Part shown: piece after piece, positions 1-6,530 of the stretch
Layout of the letters: every line of letters begins with the position of its first letter
How positions within the stretch are numbered: the stretch's first letter is position 1
From: Treponema sp.
Lineage (GTDB): Bacteria; Spirochaetota; Spirochaetia; Treponematales; Breznakiellaceae
DNA: 8,004 bases
Direction of reading: 5' to 3'
NCBI GenBank assembly: GCA_031266635.1
Contig: JAISAN010000011.1
Location: 1-8,004 of the forward strand
Position numbers and translations under genes: made by a program
The notes under the pieces: generated by a model
What the model was told of the DNA's origin: nothing
The model's database searches: none
Seen by the model: the letters and a program-made list of their open reading frames with translations, nothing else

Positions 1-2189
1 GCAAGGCTCGAAAGTATCCGGGCCCGGACCACCGGGCGGCCATAAGCGGTATAACCCGCCAGATTTGACCAGAGAAAGGCACATTCCCCGGTATCAAGGC
101 CGAAGCGCCAGGTTTTGACCTGCTGGTTTCCCGTAAGCAGATCGATAATAAAGCCCGCCGCCCTGGCCGCGGGATTGTGGGGGCCCCGGTACAGGGGATC
201 GTCCTTGTAGACGTTTTCGCTTTTTAGGCTTTCCAGGGTGATCCGTTCCAGCGGGGAACCGAAGGCGGCCAGCACGAGGTCGCCGTCAACGCCGATGATG
301 ACCGCTCCGGCCTTCCTGAATATGTCCGCGGCGGCGGCCCGGAATTTCCCCGCCATTTGCGCGCCGCCCAGGGAATTGCCGGTATCTTCCAGCGCCAGAA
401 TGTCCCCGTTTCGCACCGCCACAATGGCGGCCTTGGTTTGGATAATCTCTCCGGGCCGGGGGCGGCCGCCCCGGATAAGCTGTTTCAGGCAGGTTTTATT
501 GACCGAAGGCCCATAGGCCAGGCGAAAATGCCGGGAACCCCGGCGGGTAATCATCAGGGAAATGAAAAAGACCGTCAGGGTTCCCCCAAAGGCGGCGGCG
601 GTGGGGATCAGGGGATCGATCCAGTAGCCGGAAAAGATAAAGCTCCAGGAAAAACTGGCGGCGATAAGCAGGGTCAAGAAGCTGCCGGCCGCCAGCGCCC
701 GGAAGGGCCGCAGGGAAAAAACGGCGAAAACCGCCAGAAAGGCCGCCAGCAGGGACCAGAAAAGGATGTACCGGGTAGAACCGGGGGTGATAAACCGGCC
801 GGTCAGAAGGGTATTGGCCAGGGCCGCCGAAGCTTCGGTCTCTTCCGGGGGGCCCATGATACAAAACGAGGCGGACAGGGCCGTTTCCAGGGAATTCCGC
901 AATTCCCGCAGTTTTCCGTATTGGTCCCGAAGGTCCGCGAAGGCGTGGATCAGATCATTCTGGAGATTCCGGAGCCGTTGCAGGCCGTCCTCGCCCAGCC
1001 GCTCGGTGGCGATAAGTTCCTCATAGCCCCCCACCAGGGCGGTTTCCACAGGGCCGGAGAGCAGCTCGTCCAGGGCGGTAAAATATTCAGCCCGGCCCTG
1101 AATCCAGGCGGCTTTTGTCTCCGGCCCCGGTTTTTCCAGAAAATCTTCCCGCAGGGACCGGGCGTGTTCATACAGGTACAGGGGGGAACGTTCGGGCCGG
1201 ATCCGCGAATAGACGCCCAGGGCTTCCGCATCTCTGAGCAGGAGCAGCAGGGCCTGGCCGGCTTCCTCATATTCCCGGAAACGGTCCAGGGAAAGACGCC
1301 TGAAGCCCCCTTCCCGGGGGATTTTTTCAAACAGAAGCCGTCCCTCCCGGTCCGGAAGCAGCCGGTTCAAAAGCGCCGGCCCGTCTTCGCCGTATTCCGG
1401 GCCGGGGTCCCCGCCGGAACCCGTTTCGTCCTGTTCCGCCGCTTCCAGCAGCCGGGCTTTAAGGCCCGCGTAAACCACATGCTCAATTTCCCCGGCCCCT
1501 CCCGCTTCGGGGCCACCGGCGGGGAGCAGCACCGGGCTGGCGCGGCGGATCTTTCCGTCCCACTCCACCGGGGGCTTTGAATACCAGGGGCTGTCTTCGG
1601 GCAGGACGGAAGGGCCGTTCAAAACCCGCAGATCCCCCGCTTGCCAGACCCTGCCATACGCGGCGGCGGCCTGGGCCATCCGCCGGGTTCCCGCCTCGTC
1701 CTGGTGGACCAGGGCGGCGCTGAGCCGTTCTTTTCCCCGCTCCGCCAGCTCCACCAGGTTTTCCACATAATGTCCCAATTCCGAGGGGGGAATGGAACCC
1801 ACCCGGATCGCCTCAAAAAGATTCCTGATATTCCTGCCCAAAAGGGTAAATTCATCGTCAAAACGGCGGCGGATTTCGGCCTCGTTTTCGTTCCTCCCTG
1901 AAACAAGCCCCAGTACCGGCGCCTGTATCACCAGCCCCGCGGCGTCCATCTCCGCCAGAGTCAGGATCAGGGGCGCGGCATCCTCCGGTTCGATAATATC
2001 TTCGGTGTCAATGAGGAGGATTTCCCGGGCAGGCGGGGGAGCGGCGCGATGGTTGAGCAGAAAATCGTACCAGGGCCCAAGCAGGGGGCCTGCCAGGAGA
2101 TAATTTAACAGCGCCGCAATACCCGCCGCGGCGCATAATGCCGCCAGGCAGATCAACACGGACTTTTTACGGGAAATAAATGCCGCCAT
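1..2189 (-). CDS. CHASE2-domain sensor with degenerate class III cyclase-like C-terminus (partial, runs off the left edge)
   Basis: Reading the minus strand from ATG at 2189 gives an unbroken frame of 729 codons to the window edge. AAAGGGA just upstream can serve as the ribosome site. One membrane anchor (about residues 11-31) leads into a large extracytoplasmic region, about 32-470. Its start fits CHASE2 (WYDFLLNHR, then REILLIDTED near 52-61), and a later stretch, WDGKIRRASPVLLP, fits the end of that fold. Three further membrane segments follow at about 474-493, 498-520 and 526-548, the usual CHASE2 arrangement. From about residue 586 the sequence resembles an adenylate/guanylate cyclase domain: AAIVAVRNGDI, GVDGDLVLAAFGSP (D637), GLDTGE (697-702) and YGRPVVRARIL (716-726). 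Metal-type Asp at 596 and 637 may be kept. The purine-site Lys and Asp appear as Gly633 and Arg718, and the catalytic Asn and Arg as Val721 and Ile725. I infer a signalling receptor that probably does not make cyclic nucleotides. The C-terminal end is not visible. Confidence 0.85.
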   Translation of the reverse strand, partial: MAAFISRKKSVLICLAALCAAAGIAALLNYLLAGPLLGPWYDFLLNHRAAPPPAREILLIDTEDIIEPEDAAPLILTLAEMDAAGLVIQAPVLGLVSGRNENEAEIRRRFDDEFTLLGRNIRNLFEAIRVGSIPPSELGHYVENLVELAERGKERLSAALVHQDEAGTRRMAQAAAAYGRVWQAGDLRVLNGPSVLPEDSPWYSKPPVEWDGKIRRASPVLLPAGGPEAGGAGEIEHVVYAGLKARLLEAAEQDETGSGGDPGPEYGEDGPALLNRLLPDREGRLLFEKIPREGGFRRLSLDRFREYEEAGQALLLLLRDAEALGVYSRIRPERSPLYLYEHARSLREDFLEKPGPETKAAWIQGRAEYFTALDELLSGPVETALVGGYEELIATERLGEDGLQRLRNLQNDLIHAFADLRDQYGKLRELRNSLETALSASFCIMGPPEETEASAALANTLLTGRFITPGSTRYILFWSLLAAFLAVFAVFSLRPFRALAAGSFLTLLIAASFSWSFIFSGYWIDPLIPTAAAFGGTLTVFFISLMITRRGSRHFRLAYGPSVNKTCLKQLIRGGRPRPGEIIQTKAAIVAVRNGDILALEDTGNSLGGAQMAGKFRAAAADIFRKAGAVIIGVDGDLVLAAFGSPLERITLESLKSENVYKDDPLYRGPHNPAARAAGFIIDLLTGNQQVKTWRFGLDTGECAFLWSNLAGYTAYGRPVVRARILSSL

Positions 2190-2247
2190 ATTCCCTTTAA
2201 AGATCGGCGAATTCGGACGCAAATTTTACACCCGGCGCAAAAAACGC

Positions 2248-2266
2248 AGCCCCGGCGGGGGCTTTT
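2248..2266 (+). other. Small GC-rich hairpin between divergent genes
   Basis: AGCCCC at 2248-2253 pairs with GGGGCT at 2258-2263 around a GGCG loop and is followed by TTTC. It resembles a weak terminator read rightward, but no plus-strand gene lies upstream of it in the window. It sits between the divergent starts of the CHASE2 gene and the lipoprotein gene. It could be a leader structure or chance. Confidence 0.3.
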
Positions 2267-2293
2267 CAAAGGCTATATTTGAAGGAATAATAA
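2265..2293 (+). promoter_or_regulatory. Candidate promoter of the lipoprotein operon
   Basis: TTCAAA (2265-2270) and TAATAA (2288-2293) are 17 bp apart, a sigma-70-like arrangement about 30 bp before the lipoprotein ATG. TATATT at 2274-2279 is a competing -10 box without a good -35 partner. The call rests on spacing and position only. Confidence 0.35.
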
Positions 2294-2325
2294 AAATTAC
2301 CGATAATTGGTTCAGGAGTAATAAA

Positions 2326-2922
2326 ATGAATACCAAACGAAAAACAGCGGTACTATTGTGCATATCCCTGATCGTGGGGATCGCTTTTTTGACCGGCGGA
2401 TGCGCCAAACCTCCCACTGAGGAAATGGAAGCCGCCGCCGCCGCGGTAAGCCGGGCGGAAAATGATCCCGACGCGGTAATGTACGCGGGGAATACGCTGG
2501 TCAGGGCCCGGGAATCTCTGAACCGGATGCAGGCCGAGGCGGATTCCAAACGTTACGACGGGGCAAAATCTTATGCCGCCGAAGCCATTGCCGCCGCCGA
2601 CAAGGCGATAACGGATGGACGGACCGGAGCGGCCAGAGCCAGGGACGAGGCCGTCAACATGATCGACGCGGTAAAAACCGGCATTACCGAAACCGGCGCG
2701 GCTATCCAGGCGGCCCGGTCATCGGGCAAAGTGGGGGTGGATTACCGGGCCATCAATCAGGATCTTGAAACGGTCCGCCGGACCGCGGATCAGGCGGAAG
2801 TAAGCCTGGCGGGGAACCATTATCAGGACGCTCTGGACAAGGGCCGAAGCGCCCGGGCGGGTTTAAGCGACATTAACCAAAAACTTTCAGCGGCGGCAAC
2901 GGCGGCCTCACGGAAAAAATAA
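2326..2922 (+). CDS. Small lipoprotein, DUF4398-like
   Basis: This 198-residue protein starts at an ATG with a strong ribosome site, AGGAG at 2314-2318, seven bases upstream. Residues 1-25 form a lipoprotein signal (basic MNTKRK, a hydrophobic core, then LTGG before Cys26), so the mature protein should be lipid-anchored in an envelope membrane. The rest is Ala-rich and amphipathic, with repeated helices such as VSRAENDPDAVMYAGNTL and YDGAKSYAAEAIAAADKAI. This resembles the DUF4398 family of helical envelope lipoproteins, whose function is not established. The tail (about 130-198) is also helical, with QDLETVRRTADQAEVSLAG. It is the first gene of a tight group: only six bases separate its stop from the next ATG, so the pair is probably cotranscribed and translationally coupled. 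Confidence is high for a helical lipoprotein and moderate for the family name. Confidence 0.87.
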   Translation: MNTKRKTAVLLCISLIVGIAFLTGGCAKPPTEEMEAAAAAVSRAENDPDAVMYAGNTLVRARESLNRMQAEADSKRYDGAKSYAAEAIAAADKAITDGRTGAARARDEAVNMIDAVKTGITETGAAIQAARSSGKVGVDYRAINQDLETVRRTADQAEVSLAGNHYQDALDKGRSARAGLSDINQKLSAAATAASRKK

Positions 2923-2928
2923 GCTTTC

Positions 2929-4461
2929 ATGGCCAATGCTTTTCTTGAAAAAATTTTCTCTCTTTTTGGCGGCAAGAAAGACCCTGAATCGGCAAAAAAG
3001 CGCCAGCTGAAACAGCTTGTCAAGGAACTGTCGGGAAACAAATACGCCCGGTTTTACCGGGCCAAACCCGAAGAAGCGGACGGCAGCCTGGGGAAGTTTT
3101 TTTTTGACATCTACCGGATTATCGCACCGGCCCAGGTTCTTATGCAAAACGCGGTCAAGTCGGCCCAGCTTAAACAAGCCGCCGTCGAAGCTTTTCTCGA
3201 CAAAAACCTGCAGAGTATCAGGGAGCGGATTGCCCCCCAAACCATCGAGGAGACGGCCAAAAAAATCCCCCTTAAAGAGCTGGTAAAACAGCTTGAGGGG
3301 GATTTGGCGGCCCTTTCCACCGCCTTTGACAGTTCCCGGATTGAAGCGATTGACCGCTGTTACAATCTTATCCTCGCCCTGGCCCACTTTGTTTCCTACG
3401 ATTTCTTTTTTCTGCTGAAAAAATTCGATCCCAATATCACGGAACGGAATTTTTCCTACCAGCCGAAATTCGCCGCCGTCCGGGGCGAATATCTTTCCGA
3501 CGACATCAAGGATTTTCTGGAAATATCCTTCGCCGTTGATCCCGATCAGGACTGGAAAAACGCCCTGCGGGTCCTCAAGATTTACAAAAACGGTATGGAT
3601 GTGGTGGCCCCGGATCAGTGGAACCGGCTCCTCATCAGCCTGCGGGAAGTGCGGAAGTCAAATATTCTGGAACTGATGATCCGCCATATCGACAAAAACC
3701 CCCAATGGGTATCCCAGCCCAAACTTTCGGATGAGCATATCGCCGCCGCCTACATTGAAGGAAAGCGGGGCGAAACCAAAACAATTGTAGACCAGATTGT
3801 GAACGCCAAAAAAAACGCCCAGGCGGATGTACTGGCCAAGACGATCTTCGGCAGCGCCGATATAGAGCGGACCAAATATTACACCGTCAAAAACAGCGAA
3901 CTCTACATCAAAAAAAATTTTGACGGATTCCTTTTCGCCGCGGGCCTTAACTACCTCAAAGCTTTTCTGCTGGATCATTTCAAAAAGGACATTCGGGAAC
4001 TCTGCGACCTCCTTTTGATCCGGGGACAGTGGACTAACATTGTCCTTTCCCAGCAAATGTCCGACTGCTTCCACCGGGTCATGGGCCTTTCCGATGAACT
4101 TATCGCCTTTGACGAAACCCTTTCGGATAACGGCGAAAACGGCTCCCGCCTCAAGGCTTCGATAATAAAGGCCGACCGGGACAAAAGCCAGGCCCGTTAT
4201 GTAAGCCTGATCCTCAAAACCGCCAACGAAAACGCCCAGGCCCTGATCAATACCGCCGCCCAGGCCCTGATCGGAATAGGAAAAAACATGAAAACCCTTC
4301 TGGATGATTATCAGAAGGCTTCGCGGGAACTTATCCTGAACTGGAAAGAACTGGAGGGGGCTTCCGAAATACCCCTGGCCCAGCGGATGGCGGATACCTA
4401 CAAAAAAATCTATTATTTTATTCAATTGATGCAGATTCTGTCGAAAGCTCCGGAAGCGTGA
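2929..4461 (+). CDS. 510-residue cytoplasmic all-helical protein, DUF5312-like
   Basis: The ATG lies six bases after the lipoprotein stop and has no clear Shine-Dalgarno sequence, so translation probably depends on coupling. There is no signal peptide and no convincing membrane segment, which suggests a cytoplasmic protein. The sequence is predominantly helical and charged. It opens with FLEKIFSLFGGKKDPESAKK and a basic helix, RQLKQLVKELSGNKYARFYR. Aromatic-rich stretches (HFVSYDFFFLLKKFD near 157-171) and a helical C-terminal bundle (about 410-505) follow. Length and style fit DUF5312, a family I associate with treponemes, but I recognise no catalytic motif and assign no function. Two homopolymer tracts lie within the frame: T9 at 3097-3105 (codons for FFF) and A8 around 3910-3917. 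Both are intact here. The neighbours suggest a link to the envelope lipoprotein and the rhomboid protease. Confidence 0.87.
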   Translation: MANAFLEKIFSLFGGKKDPESAKKRQLKQLVKELSGNKYARFYRAKPEEADGSLGKFFFDIYRIIAPAQVLMQNAVKSAQLKQAAVEAFLDKNLQSIRERIAPQTIEETAKKIPLKELVKQLEGDLAALSTAFDSSRIEAIDRCYNLILALAHFVSYDFFFLLKKFDPNITERNFSYQPKFAAVRGEYLSDDIKDFLEISFAVDPDQDWKNALRVLKIYKNGMDVVAPDQWNRLLISLREVRKSNILELMIRHIDKNPQWVSQPKLSDEHIAAAYIEGKRGETKTIVDQIVNAKKNAQADVLAKTIFGSADIERTKYYTVKNSELYIKKNFDGFLFAAGLNYLKAFLLDHFKKDIRELCDLLLIRGQWTNIVLSQQMSDCFHRVMGLSDELIAFDETLSDNGENGSRLKASIIKADRDKSQARYVSLILKTANENAQALINTAAQALIGIGKNMKTLLDDYQKASRELILNWKELEGASEIPLAQRMADTYKKIYYFIQLMQILSKAPEA

Positions 4462-4462
4462 G

Positions 4463-4481
4463 CGGTAATTCCGAATTGCCG
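4463..4481 (+). repeat. Short inverted repeat just after the helical-protein gene
   Basis: CGGTAATT (4463-4470) pairs with AATTGCCG (4474-4481) around a three-base CCG loop, with one T·G wobble. It starts two bases after the stop codon. There is no T-tract directly after it (a T5 run comes only about 20 bases later), so it is a poor terminator. It might act as an mRNA-stabilising or processing hairpin in the 73-bp gap before the rhomboid gene. Confidence 0.4.
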
Positions 4482-4534
4482 GGCGGAGAAATATGGAGTT
4501 GTTTTTAGGCCCGAAACTTTGTATGCTTTAAGTT

Positions 4535-5176
4535 ATGAACTTTCTGCGGCGGCCCTTTTTGTACCGCAACGACGGCGTGGTATTTTGGATCATCGGCGCC
4601 AATATCCTGGTGTTTCTGGTGGATATTCTGACGGTGCGGTTTTCCGGCCAGCGGCTGCTGGCGCCTTACTTCGCCATGATTCCCGTAACGGTGATCCAGG
4701 GCTGGGTCTGGACTTTTATCTCCTATATGTTTCTCCACGATGGTTTCAGCCATATTTTTTTCAATATGTTCGCCCTTTTTATCTTCGGAATCCAGGTGGA
4801 ACGGCAGATGGGGAGCCGGGAGTTCCTGCTCTTTTATTTGCTTACCGGCATGCTGGCGGGGGTCTTTTCCTTCGTTCTTTATATGGCAACCGGCGCTTAT
4901 TGGGTTGCCCTTATGGGAGCTTCCGGGGCGATTTTCGCCGTACAGCTTGCCTACGCGGTGTTTTTCCCCGATTCGGTTATCTATATCTGGGGGATCCTCC
5001 CTATCCGCGCCCCGGTGATGGTTCTGGGTTTTACCGCCCTGGAGCTCCTGTTTATGCTTGGCCGGCGGGATAATGTGGCCCATGTTACCCACCTAGCGGG
5101 CTTCGGCTTTGCCTGGCTCTACTTCCTCCTCCGTTTCCGCATAAACCCCTGGCGGCGGCTCACCGGCCGGGACTGA
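4535..5176 (+). CDS. Rhomboid family intramembrane serine protease
   Basis: This 213-residue polytopic membrane protein should cleave transmembrane substrates within the lipid bilayer. The rhomboid hallmarks appear in order. The first helix is at about 15-34. Helix 2 contains WTFISYMFLHDGFSHIFFN with His68, His73 and Asn77, the oxyanion-side His/Asn motif. GASGAIFAV carries the nucleophile Ser130. AHVTHLAGFGFAW carries the catalytic His186 in the last core helix. Together these give the Ser-His dyad of an active enzyme. The length suits a compact six-helix bacterial rhomboid with a short basic tail (NPWRRLTGRD). An in-frame TAA at 4529-4531 makes ATG 4535 the first possible ATG, although no good ribosome site precedes it. 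The gene follows the helical-protein gene by 73 bases on the same strand and is probably the last gene of the operon. The substrate is unknown; the upstream lipoprotein is not an obvious one. Confidence 0.92.
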   Translation: MNFLRRPFLYRNDGVVFWIIGANILVFLVDILTVRFSGQRLLAPYFAMIPVTVIQGWVWTFISYMFLHDGFSHIFFNMFALFIFGIQVERQMGSREFLLFYLLTGMLAGVFSFVLYMATGAYWVALMGASGAIFAVQLAYAVFFPDSVIYIWGILPIRAPVMVLGFTALELLFMLGRRDNVAHVTHLAGFGFAWLYFLLRFRINPWRRLTGRD

Positions 5177-5182
5177 AGCGGA

Positions 5183-5202
5183 GGGCCGCATTTGTTTCAC
5201 CG
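5183..5202 (+). repeat. 20-bp direct repeat, copy 1
   Basis: This 20-mer, GGGCCGCATTTGTTTCACCG, matches 5299-5318 at 17 of 20 positions. Its GGCCG can pair with CGGCC at 5164-5168 inside the rhomboid tail, giving a weak hairpin followed by CATTTGTTT. Confidence 0.5.
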
Positions 5203-5270
5203 CGCACTAGACCGGCTAAAGCCGGTCTGCTTTTAGGGAAGTGGGAGCTTTTATTGTGCGCTAGGCGGTG
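5198..5270 (+). repeat. Long imperfect palindrome enclosing the terminator
   Basis: CACCGCGCAC at 5198-5207 can pair with GTGCGC at 5256-5261 plus GGTG at 5267-5270, leaving a five-base bulge (TAGGC). This forms an outer stem around the terminator hairpin at 5209-5228. CTAG occurs beside the inner ends of both arms. The architecture is that of a small palindromic intergenic element, not of a lone terminator. No coding frame is apparent in 5177-5340. Confidence 0.45.
5209..5234 (+). terminator. Rho-independent terminator of the lipoprotein-rhomboid operon
   Basis: AGACCGGC (5209-5216) and GCCGGTCT (5221-5228) form a perfect 8-bp stem with a TAAA loop, followed by GCTTTT. It lies 33 bases after the rhomboid stop, on the strand and at the distance expected for the operon's terminator. 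Its GGCTAAAGCC core recurs inside the 120-bp element at 6582-6591. Confidence 0.7.
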
Positions 5271-5287
5271 TTACTCTTTTGAATATA

Positions 5288-5313
5288 CAGCCCTTAACGG
5301 GCTGCGTTTGTTT
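5288..5313 (+). terminator. Second hairpin with T-rich tail before the exported-protein gene
   Basis: CAGCCC (5288-5293) pairs with GGGCTG (5299-5304) around TTAAC and is followed by CGTTTGTTT. It looks like a backup terminator. Its 3' arm begins the second copy of the 20-bp direct repeat, so it may equally be part of a repeat element. Confidence 0.45.
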
Positions 5314-5318
5314 CGCCG
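5299..5318 (+). repeat. 20-bp direct repeat, copy 2
   Basis: GGGCTGCGTTTGTTTCGCCG matches 5183-5202 at 17 of 20 positions; all three differences are transitions. The two copies flank the palindrome at 5198-5270. Confidence 0.5.
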
Positions 5319-5340
5319 GTAAAAATTCCGATAATAAGAC

Positions 5341-6027
5341 ATGACCTGGTTCCGCTGTTTTTTTGCGGTCCTGCTCCTTCCCGGCCTCCTCCCGCTCTCC
5401 GCCCAGGAAGTTTTGCGGGGCGAAGTGTCTATTGAGCTGGAACCGGTGTACGGCGCTTACATCGAAGACGAATACCCGCTGTTACCGGATACCGCCCGCC
5501 GCCGGGCCCTGGAAGAGGCGGCCATGTTTTATTCCGCCATGATCTACGGCTGGTCTTTCCATTACGACATTGGGGAAAAAGCCAGGGGCATCGCCGAGGA
5601 ACTGGAACTTGTCCCGGTGGGAACCATCCCCTTTGGTGATCCGGGGCTCCGGGCCACCGACGCGGAATTCCGGGATATGCGGTTCCGGCTCTGGACGGAT
5701 TACCGGCTTACCGAAGCCCAGCAGCGCCGGATGCGGATGTGGCGATCCGGGACGATCCGCAGCGCCCAGGCTGTGGGCTACGGCCCCCTGGGGGGCCCGA
5801 AACAGGCAAGCGGATGGGCGGCAATCCGCGGGGCGGGGCTTGAAGACGCGGCCAGGGCGGCGATCCGGGCCATGCTCCGGGGCAGCGAGCGGAACCGGCC
5901 CAAAGAGGCCGCGGGCTTTATCTGCCTGGCCGGTTTCCCCCGGTATTTTATGGACAGCGGACGCTGGGCCGCCGATGCCCGGTTCCGGGTGGAAATAACG
6001 GAAATTATCCCCTTCGCGGCGTATTGA
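5341..6027 (+). CDS. Exported protein of unknown function
   Basis: This 228-residue protein begins with a clear secretory signal: Arg5, a hydrophobic core FFAVLLLPGLLPL, then LSA before Gln22. With no cysteine at the cleavage site it should be a soluble periplasmic or secreted protein rather than a lipoprotein. The mature part has an acidic stretch (EVLRGEVSIELEPVYGAYIE), then ARRRALEEAAMFYSAMIYGWSFHYD at about 52-76. A segment near 111-124 reads RDMRFRLWTDYRLT, and the end is RFRVEITEIIPFAAY. I recognise no family or catalytic motif. An in-frame TAA at 5335-5337 fixes ATG 5341 as the first possible start. There is no Shine-Dalgarno sequence, and a GATAAT hexamer lies only five bases upstream, so a leaderless message is possible. 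Hairpins separate it from the operon before it, and it seems to be a single-gene unit. Its G+C-rich codon use matches the upstream genes and contrasts with the toxin-antitoxin island that follows. Confidence 0.8.
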   Translation: MTWFRCFFAVLLLPGLLPLSAQEVLRGEVSIELEPVYGAYIEDEYPLLPDTARRRALEEAAMFYSAMIYGWSFHYDIGEKARGIAEELELVPVGTIPFGDPGLRATDAEFRDMRFRLWTDYRLTEAQQRRMRMWRSGTIRSAQAVGYGPLGGPKQASGWAAIRGAGLEDAARAAIRAMLRGSERNRPKEAAGFICLAGFPRYFMDSGRWAADARFRVEITEIIPFAAY

Positions 6028-6067
6028 CCTGATTGGAAATCCGGGGGTAGGCCGGAAGTCTGTACAT

Positions 6068-6091
6068 GGCGCCTTTGCGCTTGTAGGCGCC
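6068..6091. repeat. Inverted repeat downstream of the exported-protein gene
   Basis: GGCGCCT (6068-6074) pairs with AGGCGCC (6085-6091) around a ten-base loop. No T-tract follows on either strand, so it is not a classic terminator. It lies near the switch from G+C-rich sequence to the A+T-rich toxin-antitoxin island. Confidence 0.4.
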
Positions 6092-6121
6092 CCTGTGCTT
6101 ACTATTTTCCACTAAAATACT

Positions 6122-6150
6122 TTGCATTTCCTTATCCTGTGCAGTATAAT
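6122..6150 (+). promoter_or_regulatory. Promoter of the toxin-antitoxin locus
   Basis: TTGCAT (6122-6127) and a perfect TATAAT (6145-6150) are exactly 17 bp apart. This is the best sigma-70-type promoter in the window. Transcription would start near 6157, inside the hairpin at 6150-6189 and about 55 bases before the antitoxin ATG. The hairpin overlapping the start region could be an operator for the antitoxin, but its resemblance to a repeat element argues for an insertion. Confidence 0.68.
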
Positions 6151-6189
6151 TGACTTGTTCGATAATAACCGGGTTGTCGAATAAGTCAA
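6150..6189 (+). repeat. Hairpin at the antitoxin transcription start, related to the 120-bp element
   Basis: TTGACTTGTTCGA (6150-6162) pairs with TCGAATAAGTCAA (6177-6189) with one G·T wobble, and the loop holds AACCGGGTT. GACTTGTTC, then ATAA, then CCGG/GGTTG, and a terminal AAGTC are shared in the same order with 6532-6568 in the element interrupting the toxin. I take it as a shorter member of the same repeat family lying between promoter and antitoxin. Confidence 0.55.
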
Positions 6190-6211
6190 ATTTTAAAGGG
6201 AAGCGTATTTT

Positions 6212-6403
6212 ATGGAAGATTTGCTCTTTGATTATAAATCTCTCGGGGACGATTTGGCTGTTCCAGCGGAAATTATAGAAAAATTTGAGAAAGAGGCTCA
6301 CCATGAATTTCCGTTTGACAATATGCTGATGGAAATTCACATGTTGCGGGCAATAAAAAATTACGCAAAAATCAACACACCTGTAATGGTTCATGAAAAC
6401 TAA
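6212..6403 (+). CDS. Putative antitoxin of a PIN-toxin module
   Basis: This 63-residue acidic protein lies immediately before, and overlaps by 11 bases, the start of a PIN-domain toxin gene. That is the classic VapBC-type order. AGGG at 6197-6200 is a serviceable ribosome site. The protein has no recognisable ribbon-helix-helix or AbrB DNA-binding start. It reads as two helical pieces: LAVPAEIIEKFEKEAHHEFP (about 15-34), then DNMLMEIHMLRAIKNYAK (about 36-53). It resembles the short helical partners found beside this PIN family, and I infer it binds and blocks the toxin. The frame is intact and appears expressible from the promoter at 6122-6150, although the toxin is broken. Its A+T-rich codon use differs from the surrounding chromosomal genes and suggests horizontal acquisition. 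The antitoxin role is inferred mainly from position. Confidence 0.72.
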   Translation: MEDLLFDYKSLGDDLAVPAEIIEKFEKEAHHEFPFDNMLMEIHMLRAIKNYAKINTPVMVHEN

Positions 6404-6530
6404 CATATATTTGGATACTACCATTGTAAGCGCGCTATTCGATGAAAGAACTCCTGAACGAATGACTCAGACAAAACAATTTTGGGAACATATTAACGAT
6501 TACAATGTTTTCATCTCAGAATTAGTTATT

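Noticed and set aside
357..1580. Long plus-strand open frame of 407 codons
   Set aside because: It lies antisense to the CHASE2 gene. The translation is a Gly/Pro/Gln-rich low-complexity string without domains, while the minus-strand frame gives a coherent multi-domain protein.
3097..3105. T9 tract in the helical-protein gene as a phase-variable slippage site
   Set aside because: The tract encodes Phe-Phe-Phe in an intact frame and one sequence shows no length variation. It is only a weak possibility without population data.
3658..4425. Minus-strand open frame of 255 codons opposite the helical-protein gene
   Set aside because: It is a mirror of a well-supported plus-strand gene. It has no start signals and no recognisable domain; G+C-rich coding DNA often yields such antisense frames.
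4519..5073. Alternative plus-strand frame of 184 codons overlapping the rhomboid gene
   Set aside because: It is an out-of-frame shadow; the frame starting at 4535 carries all rhomboid motifs.
6005..6424. Minus-strand open frame of 139 codons across the toxin-antitoxin promoter and antitoxin
   Set aside because: It runs antisense through the promoter, hairpin and antitoxin and overlaps the end of the exported-protein gene. The Lys/Arg-rich GAYKRKGAMYRLP segment is curious, but I found no independent support for it being coding.
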